Part shown: in pieces, positions 50,380-62,698 of the stretch
Position numbering within the stretch: position 1 is the stretch's first letter
Layout of the letters: every line of letters begins with the position of its first letter
Source of the DNA: Phorcus lineatus
Taxonomy: Eukaryota; Mollusca; Gastropoda; Trochida; Trochidae
NCBI GenBank assembly: GCA_921293015.1
Contig: OV121081.1
Span: forward strand, 66,791,022 to 66,855,021
Direction: 5' to 3'
DNA length: 64,000 bases
Notes under the pieces: model-generated
Seen by the model: only the letters and a program-made list of their open reading frames with translations
Databases searched by the model: none
Told to the model about the DNA's origin: nothing
Made by a program: the position numbers and the translations under genes

Positions 50380-52136
50380 TGTCTTGATGACAAATGACAA
50401 CTATTGCATTCCTGTCAGTTAAAGGGACTGTACAAGACACCATCCTCTAAGGTCACTATGACATGCCCTTTTTATTATTACTACACGCGGCTGCGGGAAC
50501 ATATTGTTTCTCCTTGTATTTATTTATTATTGTATTATTTATTTGCTTGTGTTCTTATAACATACCGTGCATTGTATTATTTGTATACATGTAACATGGA
50601 AGGCTGTCATTTATCGTTATGTATGTTATAATCATATTCTCGGACATATATGTTGTTGAAATTGTTGTCACTTGAAAGTGTTGGTCGTGTGGGCGTTAAG
50701 ATGTCGTCGGTTGTAATTGTAGATGGTTAAAAAAACTAATTCAAGTAATAATTTAAGCCATGTGGAGCCGAAGAGAAGATTCATGCACAATTAAGTGATG
50801 TCAGACATTATCAATTTTGCATTTAATTGAAACCATATAGATATAAATAAAGATATACATTCAGAAAACTTATTTGTATATATTCAGCTGTGGCGAAAAC
50901 AAGTAACCCACTGAAACAACAGTAGTTTAGTAGGTATGCTCACACTGTAATTAAACAACCATTGGACAGAGATTACCATAAACACAAAAAACATCAAAAG
51001 AGTTGTACGGGATTGTAAGTGAAGTTGTGTTCAGGGTAGCCTGGTTGAAGATTGTGGCATTGATGGAGAGGCTTGAAGCTTGTACTTCACCATGCATGTT
51101 ATTACTTCAAGAATATATAATTGGTATAACTTTTGCTTTAAAAACCTATCAAACTTTTCTAAAAAATTTAATATTTAACAGAAAATCTCAAAACTTCCGC
51201 GAGCCTTCGTTATGATAGGTTCATTTAAAAATACATTTATATATAAGTCTACCTAATTTATTGCATTCTGCCATTGCAGAGCCACGCTGTCATGTCCGAG
51301 AAGTGTTTGCAATGGCAACTGCTGCACACGCTCCGATCTCGTCGACATGGTATCTTATCACTAGCGGCACCTAAACTAACAACCAGGCATATTACAGATA
51401 ATAGCTGATACAGCAGCTTATCTCGCTAACATATGTCAATAAATCAAATGAAACGCTTCTTTTTAGCAGAGAATAAATTAGAATTCTCGCTGTGGATTCC
51501 ATTACTGTTTGTACGCCTCCTAGTTACACAAGGGGAGATAACTGCAGCTTGGCGTGGGTCAAGTTTTCAATTAAGTCTTTCATATTTCATGAGATTTTTT
51601 TTATGAACTACCATTTTGACATATATAGGATGATAATACTTTTAATAGATTTCATGGCAATATATTTATTAACGTTTTCTTTGATATAGATTGCCATTCT
51701 TTTCCTGTGCAAACCAAAACGGTATCTGAAACGAGTTGAATGAGAACTGCGATGGATGAATGTGACAAAGGAATAACAGTAACTTCATAGATACTTACCT
51801 TTAAGCCTTTACACGTTGCGTATATGAGACATGTCTCGGGTTCATTACTGCAAGATCGCATCGATATATTAGATGATCTCTGCTACGTTTATAAGCTAGA
51901 CACCATCGGTGACTAAAAGGTAATAGGCCAATATTTTACGAGGAACCCAAGTCTATCAAAAAACATTTTTTCATATTTTTCTAAGTTGGCACAGAGGTGA
52001 CGTTTCAGCTAAACAAACAATTGAATTAACCCCACTCTGTTCGACTTATTGTATTAACTTATTAATATTTTGTATCTACTATTCTATTGATGCAATACGT
52101 ACTGATTTTTGTCAATTGCGATGTCTTCTCTTGTAG
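50380..52136. other. Intergenic stretch before the orphan candidate exon
   Basis: AT-rich sequence with short open frames only. I found no companion exon with a matching splice phase by eye. Confidence 0.45.
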
Positions 52137-52329
52137 CGACAATGATCCGAGAAATATAACTTTTGAAAGAATTTATGATGTCATATCAGTATCTGATTTT
52201 GTTGATTTTTTGGGAAATGATGAAGATAAAATTATTGCCGATTTACTTGGAGGTTCTTGTACCCCGTTGGGAAATTTAGATCTCACAGAATTGGAGAAAG
52301 TAATCTTATTGGTATCCGAGTTTATGACC
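52137..52329 (+). CDS. Orphan candidate internal exon, acidic polypeptide of unknown function
   Basis: A 193-base block is flanked by a plausible acceptor (cgatgtcttctcttgtag before 52137) and a plausible donor (gtatgt from 52330). It is open in one frame for 64 residues. The peptide is acidic and soluble-looking, with segments NITFERIYDVISVSDFVDFL, GNDEDKIIADLLGGSC and TPLGNLDLTELEKVILLVSE, unlike the Ile/Tyr/Phe-rich translations typical of random frames in this AT-rich DNA. The exon would begin with the third base of a Ser codon and end in phase 0. I recognise no domain. It could be one exon of a gene extending beyond the window, a pseudogene relic, a transposon-derived exon, or chance. 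No partner exons were found. Confidence 0.4.
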
Positions 52330-55300
52330 GTATGTCACTCTCAACTCTCTTCACAATTAACTGTGTTCTAATTCACTGTTTATGCTTTTTGTGATATTCC
52401 TGTGATTTCATATTTTGGAGGAAACAAAGATGATCTATCTAACTATCATATGCTATTATTTCACAGTAGCAAAGTAACTCTCATTTGTTTAATGTGTAGA
52501 AAGTAGTCACGGCAACTTACTATGATAAAGCTCCTTGTAGGATTTGTAAATATCAACTTATCCATATGAAAATATCCTGAAGATAACAGGATACAAATGT
52601 AGGCACTCTTACAAAAGCGACAAACCAGTACACCTTAGTCGACAATATTGATTAGAAGCGACGTAAGGAAACCGGTAGGTCTAAACTTCTTAAAGTTTGT
52701 GTTGTTGATTAATTGATGAGTATTGGTAGATCATTAATGACTATACAGTGCTTTGATAGTGTCAGGAGTAGACGACAGACGACGCGCGACCGGCCATGCT
52801 ATAAGCATTTGATGCCTGCTGACTATCGAACCTACAGTTATTGACATATCACTTGGTTACTTAATTAAAAAGTGCTAGAGCAGCTCCACCTGTTGTATAC
52901 ATCAATTGATAAACCGTTTAGCCCCCAAATTGTATTAAATATTGAATACTTCAAGTGAATTCTGCAAAACACATTGTGAGAACAGAGTCTGTTAGTTGAC
53001 AATAGCTATGGATTCCCGTTGTGAGTTTGCGTCTCATCAGTTCTATCGGGTTATTTTCTGTGATATGGTATTAGTACATCATTGTTAACATAACCCACTG
53101 GAAACATGTTACCGCGTGTAATGTTAGTTGATTTGACAACTACATAAATGAGAGCGCACAGTCGGTACAAAAGGAATGACTGCGAGCCATATATCGGCGG
53201 TACGAGCGTGAAAAGCCTTGCTACGGAACTGCAAGGCATTGTTGATTACAAAGCATTTGTAAATATGTGGATATTCTATTCATCCATATAGGTTATTTTT
53301 ATAATGTTGTAAAATTAGTGAAAATACAGGGCCATTTTCATGTCATATTCCCTCAAAACAACATGGCGGACCGTAGCTGATAAGTCAGCCTCTTTAACTA
53401 TGTTGTACCTGCCGTTGGAACGCCGCGTTGGTTTCTACATGATACAAACAGGTAGAATCAATGGAGACTTAAATGTTCCTAGTTCATTTAACTCACGTTA
53501 AATCATCGGTATCCTGACTACACAGTTATCGTGGGCTATCATCGTCAAAGTGGGGTGTATAGTGGAGAATATTAATTGGACATCAATCGTGATGAATATG
53601 AGCTGTAAGTTGGGTGTTGTATGATACAGTGCGTTGAAGGAAACATGTCGAGATTGTAAATCGACTGAATTCTTGAAGATAGCCCCAATTTTAATTTTTT
53701 TTATTTGTTTTTGAATATGAAACTGTTATTAGAATAAAATATTCGATATAAGTATCTTTCGAAAAAAGCTATAGAAAACGCTGAATTTGTTTTTTTTGCT
53801 TCGTTTATGACAATGTCCCAATATAGCTGAAAGTGAGATTATAGTGATTAATTCTCTTCATGGATACTTTGCGGCTGGTTTGTAACTGCGGAAACCATGT
53901 AATTGTTAAATGAAAAGAATTAGGACAAACGTGTTCTTCCTAAGAATATCGTAATATTTACATTTATTATTTTATGTTCTTAATCGACAAGTGCACTTAA
54001 TTGGGCATTTTAAGTGGAAATTTGGATTCATCAAGAAATATGACCAATTTATACATACTCAATACCACGTGAATCGTACCATAACGGTTACCGGAATAAA
54101 CGAGTACTTCAGAGATTTTTTAGAAATCAGTCTTGCATGACATTAACAAAGGCAGTAGGATGCAAGTTTAAACAGTTACTATAATATCAAATACCACATA
54201 ATATCCCACACGGAACACAATATTCATCAGCAACCCGTTGATCTACATTGTGATGAACAACCATATAGTTACATGTACTTATCTGATAGATTTCAACAAG
54301 AACATATAGAGCCTTTAACTGTTTTAAAATCTACGGATGATGCAGGCCTAGTCAAGTTCAATCCCGTTAGAGATCACACTAGTATCGATATCAGAGCATG
54401 GCCAACAGACGGTTGATGTACCAGCCCCTCTTCCTGTATCCCCGACCCCAGAGGACATAACGCTACACCTCCCCATTGTGTTCTGGCCTTCACGACGTGG
54501 ATTGCTTACAGATTCCGTTATATATAAATATGTTGATAGATGTCGCTGATGAGTTCCCCCTGATACAATGTAGCGGGTATCCCATGCTTCACTGGTGTTA
54601 TTCTTCTCCTACTGTGGGGATTCTGTTTCTGGAGGATCACGTTACGATATGTGTCCAGACTCATCCCCTAGTGCTTTGTATCCCTGCTTGATGTAGGGAC
54701 ATATTTACAATTCCACACACTGAGCTTGACTAGTGGCGCACGGGGTAATCACATAGAAAATCTCAACACTCTTCAGTCAGAGCTATTGTGTACCACAGCG
54801 CCGCAGTGATAATTACAATGAACCAATATCCTGGATAATCCCCGTGTTCAAGAACAGAATTATAAGATCATTATCAAAAATGAGGTTTTAGAATTTTTTA
54901 TCGTAAATTGAATTTTACTGTTTGATTCGAGATGAAAGAGTTGTAATTAGGATTTCTTTGTGAAATTTAACAAGTAAAATCCTGAAGCGCGACATATGAC
55001 ATGTTCACATCCATTAGTTAAAATGATGAGGTAAAGAATTGAAGGTTTTGTAGAGAGCCCGATCTAATTGAAATACAGATCACTAAACAAAGTAGCGTGA
55101 GGGCCTGGCTTATTAGTGAGAAGGTCGTCTCATGATAACATAATCAATCTCCTAACGTTGTCATATCAATATTCATTTTTCAAATAAAGTTGTTAAATAA
55201 TTATAACTGATTTTTTCCATGCAAATATTTTGAAACGTAATATTGTCGAATTATTTACATAAACCTGCCTACCCTGAATCCGATGCAGATTTAATAAGAT

Positions 55301-57700
55301 ACGCCAAGTTTCTGGAGGACGACCAAAGAGCTCCATAGAACTTTGATTCTTCCCTGTTTTATTATTAATACCATCTACAAATACATAAACAAGTTCAAAG
55401 GAGAGATTTCAGAGACAGATTGAGACATTAGATCTAATGACTGTTGAAGCTGGTGATTGTTAAGGACACTACAGAACACGGCATTAACGAAGAATCCATT
55501 CCACTCGATCTTAGTTCTTCAATATGCCTTTATTTTTTCATAATGAGAGCATGCAGAAAACAACGATAATCCTAGTGCGAACGAAAACATTCAATTTCCA
55601 CTGGACACTCAGTATTTACTAGTGACAAAATAACATATAAGCAGATTAAAATTGATATACATGTATCTTTTTTTGCTTGAATTTTCATTCCTACATTCCC
55701 ACATTTATATCATTCTTAAATGTAAGTTTAAAAACTGTGCACAATAGACGTGACATTTGTCATTTTCTCAACTTTAGATAGGCTTTTAAATTTACGTTCA
55801 ATTATTTGTCATGGTACACGATTCCCGCTTTTAACACTCACAACGGCTCAATTGTCACTTATCTGAACGGATAATTATTGAAATGATATTTGAAAGCAAC
55901 AGTCAAGACCTAGAGATCGATCTTGTCAAGGCAAGATAGGCGAGTTGGTAAGCAGCTAGTACGGTCAACGCAGGCGGTGTCGCCTGACTCTTTCGCGATT
56001 GATAACGTTTTGCATGTGTAAATAAACAAAAAGCATAGTTTCACTGAAAAATCTTGTCTTTAAAAATCTAAAATTAACACAAGTATTTTAGACCTTTATA
56101 GACTTCACTGACAATAAATCACAAACAAACAAATGTGAAACATCATTTTAAGAGGTTAAATTTACAATGTGTGCAATAAATCAAAGAGTCTACCAAGTCT
56201 ACACAAGATTCCAATGTTGAAGAGACAAACTCTTATTATTTATATTTCAGTTTTGCGAACTATATTGTAACCTACTGACAGACCCTTGTTATGTTTATTT
56301 TCTCGGCAGAATATAGATTATCTGTGACAGTATTTCAACATGATAGGTGGCTTACATCTACCTAGACAGAAATCCAATGAAGTTATCGGCATGGGGTGAA
56401 CCAACTAACCCCAGCTACAGACCCACGACACTTTGTTTGTGTGGGTCCCCAGGAGGAGTTTCTGTTCTAAAAAGTATGTTCATTAAATCTAAATTACAAG
56501 TATCAACTCATAAATACGTTTGAATCCTTTAAGTCCAAAGTCTGACCCTACTCTAGTAATCGTTACATCGACGGCACCCCGGACCGTGTGTGAATAACGG
56601 CGGTTAAAGCGTGGAAAATCTTGATAATTTGAGCGATTAAACAACAAATGAAACAGTTGAGAGTTATAATACATGCAATATTGCAGCACGCATGGCTACA
56701 ACACGCTACCTATTGAACTCCAACTTTGGATTAGTTTGTAAAGAGTACCTAATCTTTGCGAATTAATCAGAAAAAGTTATCAACGGCGCGTTTTGTTGTA
56801 AAGATTTTGTACAATGGCCACTTATCAAGTAGAAACATCAAACACTAGCTCGCCTGACAAGCTGCAATGTGTTTTGTGTTGGGTTATGGGTTAACATAGT
56901 AGCTTGGAAATATGAAACAATTCACAGGGACGATATTTATTTACATAAAAAACAATCAGTCGTAAAGATGGTTATATTATGCGATATATTTTGAACGAAA
57001 ACTTTCAAAAGAAATGTTATCTAGATTACTGGTGTCACAAATATTATTTATATTTGTTATTTAGCTTTTCAACACAATAAAGGGCCTTCGTGGTTTTGGA
57101 AATTGCAGTATGAAAGTCAATTTGGGTTAGAGGTTCTTTCTACTTGCCTTTTTTTATGAATGAATATGCCTGTGCAAATAATTCATTACATGATCCCAAT
57201 AAAACTGATGATTCTTTTTATTTTTTGAATAAAAGATCGAATTGGATAATTCATGCTTCTTTTAAGAGGAAAAATGTAGAAAATACATTCGTGTTTCCAC
57301 AAAAATACCCCGATAACACTGTCCTATTAAGCAAACGAAGTTAAGTGTAACTTGCTCATTTTACTAATTGTATTTCTCTTACCAAACCAAGTCGACAGGT
57401 GCTTTCGCTACGATGCTTAAAACCCACGAAAAAGGTTCCAACGAACTCTAAAGGGTTGTGTCACGATGTTCATCTGATGGTTAACAAACACTAATCTCTA
57501 AAGACGGTTTTGGTAATCTGCTTTATCGATTAAGCGGATATGGTTATATCAATTATATACATTTAATCATTTGGAAATCTGTGGTCTTTGTATTGAGCCG
57601 ACAAAAGCACATCGATAATAGGTACAGGTAGGTCAGGTCTTAAGTAACGTCTTAAGTATTCAAAGTCGTGTAGGAAAGCGTTCTATAGTTCACATGCAAA
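52330..57700. other. Intergenic stretch, no gene seen
   Basis: AT-rich with short open frames. A tRNA-A-box-like segment and a small hairpin (ggcg-gtgt-cgcc) occur near 55940-55995, without a B box. Nothing else is recognised. Confidence 0.5.
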
Positions 57701-59850
57701 CTAAAATAAGCTTGCAGATAAAATTAGATTATAGATATACAAGAGAAAGAGAAAACCCGAAGACAATTAAAACACAGGAGTATAAGCTAATTAGAGGACA
57801 CAGACGATAGGTAGATAGACAGAAAACAATCCTTAGAAATAGATTATGTAAAATGAAGAAGAGAAAGGAATCAACTAGGCACTCAATTAGTCATATTTCA
57901 TCTACATTCTAATATGAAATATTCCTTTTAAATGTTTAATTCATGCAATGGCCTTTGATACAACTAGTTAAGATTGATAAGTTAGTAAAATATGTAAAGA
58001 TGGAAGCAAAGAAAATAAAAACACAAAGGTACAGGATTTAGAAATAACAAATAAATAACAAAGACCTCCATAAGTTAAAGTTTGTTTATCATGAATCTAC
58101 AGAAAACTTACGAAGTGTGAAGATGAACGTGAAACAAAGACATAAAGGCACACCTTATCAAACAATGGTTAGAGTTCAGTGAAATAAAGAACAAGAGCCA
58201 GCAAGATGTTGGTGGATGAAGACAGAGACAGAGACACAGACACTGATACAGACACAGACTCAGACACAGACATAGATAAACAGGGCGGACAGACAGTTGG
58301 ACAGATAAACAGACACAAATATGGATAGTTCTTTAATCGTCAACAGTTCTAATCGAGAAATAGTGCTAAGTAGTAAATTTGAAAAGATTTTTCTAAACGA
58401 GGTCGGTCATTGAACTAGATGATAAAAACGATAAAGAAAACAAGCTCAGGCCTTCTCTGATATTAGAAGCATGTGAGCGTAAAAGTGAATTACTATGACA
58501 ACTGCTTTAATATTTGTGTTCCTCGCCAAGTAGACCAAATCCAATATCCAATAACAAAAACGAAACACGATTACATGAAAATTGAGTATTTTATGTAAAC
58601 CGTTATGTTTGTTTATCTATAATGCACACGCAAATTACCTACACTGGCTGTTTCTCTAGAGTAATGTCAAGTTGAAGTTATAAAGTGTTTCATGGATTTG
58701 TGTCAATAGCGGATGCAGGAAGCTCAAGCTATGTCTTTACTAAAAGAAGGAATGCATAATGCTTCTGTGAGAACGTAAGGTTTATTATTGTATGAGGAAG
58801 GCGGACTGTCTATAAACAGATGGCAGCGCGTGTATGTAAGGGAGGTACACCGTACATGGGGGATCTCCATTACTCGCCTACTTACACCCGACCATCCGCA
58901 TATTTCATAAATATTGCATAAATACGTTTGCAGATATGTGAGGGTGACATTGGGTACTCGCGATCCCTGACCATAAGTTTCTCTATACAGACTTGGGTGT
59001 TTGCTGATCTACCTATAATGAAGTATAAGCATTGACATACAGGTGTCGTTGTAGTAAAGGCTTGGTACTGGTACGTATGTGATGGTGGATGATGGAAGGT
59101 AAATCATGAGGAACTATGATAGGTGTACATGTTCAACCAGAATTCTTTCATGATGGTATATACAAAAGTAGTCATTGGTTTTGTTGATTTTGGTAATCGG
59201 TACATAAATTTACAAATTAAAATAGAGGCAAAAGGGAAAGACATTCAATAGACATAGCAACGGAAGAAGGCAGGTTGGATATGAAAGACTGATACACCTG
59301 TGTCGAATTTATCAAGAAAGAAGATAGTAGACAGGAAGCACAAGAGAGAAAGAGAATTAACAAATAGTAAGACAGAAGATGGCTTTGCATAAGCCAATTA
59401 ACTAATACACATACATAACGGAAAAGCAAACAGCTAAGAAGCAATTTTTCACACATGAAGACATCAAAACAGAAAAGACACAAAATACGGATAAACAGTC
59501 AGAAAAAGGCAATGATACAGAGAAACAGTGACACATAAGACACAGAGGAAGAGACATTTGACAGTTAAATGGAGAAAACGATAGATGAACATGATATGGA
59601 GACAGTGACTGAACAAAATGATATACGTGAAGGATAAAGGTGACAGACAGGCTGATCCAAGGGTGCAGTGAGTCAACGACTGAACGAGAATATATACGTG
59701 ATGGATAAAGGTGACAGACTGATCCACAGGTTGACTGTCATGTAGACAGGAGATGATGTTCTGTGTTTGCTGCTGGAATAAATAGTTATCATATGATAAG
59801 CCAGATGGGAAAACATAATGATAATGCATCATTCAAACTGTTAACAGAAT
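57701..59850. repeat. Purine-rich low-complexity zone, decayed AGAC/ACAG repeats
   Basis: The plus strand is strongly enriched in A and G, with many 'agacag', 'agaca' and 'aaga' words. The clearest run is 58219-58310 (gacagagacagagacacaga...). A 71-base tandem duplication lies inside it: 'atatacgtga(a/t)ggataaag' followed by gtgacagac recurs at 59621 and 59692. The Cys/Leu/Ser-rich minus-strand frames of 88 and 122 codons at 59217-59832 are complements of this composition. Confidence 0.6.
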
Positions 59851-62030
59851 ATTCAGATGATGTTATAATTTATTATATATATTTGTTCATCCTTTTCATC
59901 CATTAGTACCCACCAGCAATGGCATAAATGTCACTAAAATTGTCGATAAGTATTTTATCAGAAAAATATACATTGCATAAATCTAAAATATTGATTGATT
60001 ACTTTATTATGGTCACCAGCAAATTTTCATAACGTTATACAATGCCAGTTCAGTGTAAGGTCTCAGGTGGATTTATTGTAAGTCTTAATGCTGAAAATAA
60101 AAAGAAAAGAAGTTTTATTGTATTATTTTATTATTCAATATCAGTATTCATCCAACTTGTACATCATATTAGCATGTTGTTATTGTGATCTGATTGTTAA
60201 TCTCAATTTGTTGTTACTTTAAACACATCTATATATACATACAGCTATACACAATTTTGTTCATATGCTTGGGAACGGTATAAGGAGCTATACCGGACCG
60301 TAGCAAATCTGCTTATAGAGAAGTTGATTATCCATAAAGTCGTGTACATCATTAATATCGTTGTTTTAACGGAAACTGACTGACTGACTGGGACAATCAC
60401 CATCAACACCAAACCAAAGTTATAAGTTGGAGACGTCAGGGTGAAACATAGATACAGAAGAGCCAAATCATCTTTACTTCAACGAAGTTAGTGCTTTGAC
60501 GATAATCTTCCTGTATATCTTTAGCGATCTAGTTTCCAACCGAACAAGGTTGAGTAAAAGGTCTTCATCTCAGTGTTTAGAGCGATTCTATTTATTTTTG
60601 TCACTTCATTTTAATGTAGGCCATATAGAGTGTAATACTATATGAACACTTAAATCATTGTATGATTTCACTCAATACAAATACAGCCTATTCAGTTAAG
60701 GTTTTTTCTAAGGCACCAAGAATGCGAGAATATTGTTGTCCAGGTATTCAATAAAAGGTTAGAGTAGGAATAATCGCTCTAGTTAACAGAGAAGACCGGG
60801 TAGTGTTGAAGAGTCACAGAGTTACTGGCGTCATAGCTTTTTCTGATATCTATTTTCAATCAAGTAGATGCCACAAAAATACCAAGAATTTTAAAGACTG
60901 CTTGGTATAGAACTAATGTTTATTTAGATACCCCTTAAAACAACAACTTGCAAGTAAAAGGGTCGTCAATGTTCAACTAAAGTTGTTTTTAAATGAAATT
61001 TGCAATTGTACAAAACATGTTTAAACAAACAGAAGCGATAGGTTTTCCTGACATGCAATTGTCAAAAAACAAATGTAGCAACAATCCTTCAGAAGACTTG
61101 CAGCATTTCAACAACATTTCTTAGACGTTTAAGCCTGGCAAAATCTTCAAAACATCCCTGCCCTTCTCCGTTCTGAGTTTAATGAGTATATACAGTAAAA
61201 CACGTTCACTCAGTGGTATTGATTGACAGCATACGACTTACATACCTACTCACTGATCTATATATCACCTGGCATATATATCACATCCTACTGCTGTTGC
61301 GCATTAGTTTATTTCTTTTCAAAAATAGTTTGGAAAGAAAATATTGAAGCCCTGAATGTGTACGGTTCACTAGGGTCGCCCACTAAACAGCTGGCGCTTT
61401 ATACTCAGTCGAAATCACCTGAAATCTCCTTGCTAAATCGCAATTTCAGCAGTTTGATAAAACTTAATTGAATAATTGTGCGCGCGTGATTGGATTGAAA
61501 GTCGGCGATATCCTCCAGTCATTTATCAGAGGCTATCGGACTAGTGTGGAGTCCGCAGACAGACAAAAAACTGGGAAATTAGCAAATCATTCACCAGCCA
61601 TGGGCTGTCTCACCGTCAGAATAATCTCCTCCATAAGATTTGCAATCTGCAGAACGTCCTAGGAGATGATAGGGTATCCAGGCTTTCAATTGCCTATTCG
61701 AAAACGTTTAAATCACTTACCTTTGAAAGATAAATGTTTGTTGTTGTGCACAACCAACATGTTTGTATTTACTGCATACATGATTGCTTCTACTGTTGCT
61801 GACTATTTTACTGCCAAGCTTTTAATGTACGAATAAGTATCAAGTCAGTATTCAAAATGTTGCTATTTTTTCACAATGGTGTATCCTATTAATGTATTCG
61901 GCTTCAATTAAGAATAATTGATTGCTCATTAATATTTACGTTGATTTCATCAGTACATAATCAGTACAGCGTTTGGGTAGCACTGTAAGCGAAGAACAAG
62001 TGGACGTTTACTGAATACAAGTAGTTCCGG
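59851..62030. other. Intergenic stretch, no gene seen
   Basis: Short open frames without recognisable domains. No repeat or RNA gene was identified. Confidence 0.5.
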
Positions 62031-62035
62031 ATGAA

Positions 62036-62698
62036 ACAGCAGTACTGTAGTATTAAATGAGGTTTACAATTACCAAAGTTGCAATATTAGCAAAGTAATA
62101 GAAGAAGTTTATCAGTGTAGTACTAGTGTAGTATTACAAAGGATTTAATAGTTTCCAAAGTAGCAGTACTAGTGCGGTATTATAAAGGGTTTAACAGTTG
62201 CCAAAGTACCAGTACTAGCGTGGTATCACAAAGGGTTTAACAGTTGCCAAAGAAGCAGTACGAGTGTAGTCTTACAACGGGTTTAACAGTTGCCAAAGTA
62301 GCAGTACTAGTGCGGTATTACAACGGGTTTAACAGTTACCAAAGTAGCAGTACTAGTGCGGTATTACAAAGGGTTTAACAGTTTCTAAAGTAGCAGTACT
62401 AGTGTGGTATTACAAAGGGTTTAACAGTTGCCGAGGTAGCAGTACTTGTGTGGTATTATAAAGGGTTTGACAGTTGCGAAAGAAGCAGTACTAGTGTAGT
62501 ATTACAAAAGGTTTAACAGTTACTAAAGTAGCAGTACTAGTGTGGTATTACAAAGGATTTAACAGTTGCCGAGGTAGCAGCACTAGTGTAGTATTACAAA
62601 GGGTTTAACATTTGCCAACTTAGCAGCACTAGTGTAGTATTACAAAGGGTTTAACAGTCGCCAAGGTAGCAGTACCAGTGTGGTATTACAGTGTGGTA
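62036..62698. repeat. 46-bp minisatellite, about 14 copies
   Basis: The unit reads 'gtagcagtactagtgtggta' then 'ttacaaagggtttaacagttgccaaa', 46 bases. Copies from 62118 to 62680 are in register with about 5-15 percent differences. The first two copies (62036-62117) are degenerate and the last is truncated at 62698. Unlike the array at 42-46 kb, it has mixed base composition and no long open frame. Confidence 0.93.

Noticed and set aside
55930-55995. tRNA-like A box (taggcgagttgg) with a small hairpin
   Set aside because: No B box at a proper distance and no cloverleaf can be drawn, so neither a tRNA gene nor a SINE head is supported.
59217-59832. 88- and 122-codon Cys/Leu/Ser-rich minus frames resembling membrane proteins
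   Set aside because: They are complements of the purine-rich low-complexity zone. Hydrophobicity arises from pyrimidine-rich codons, not from a recognisable family.
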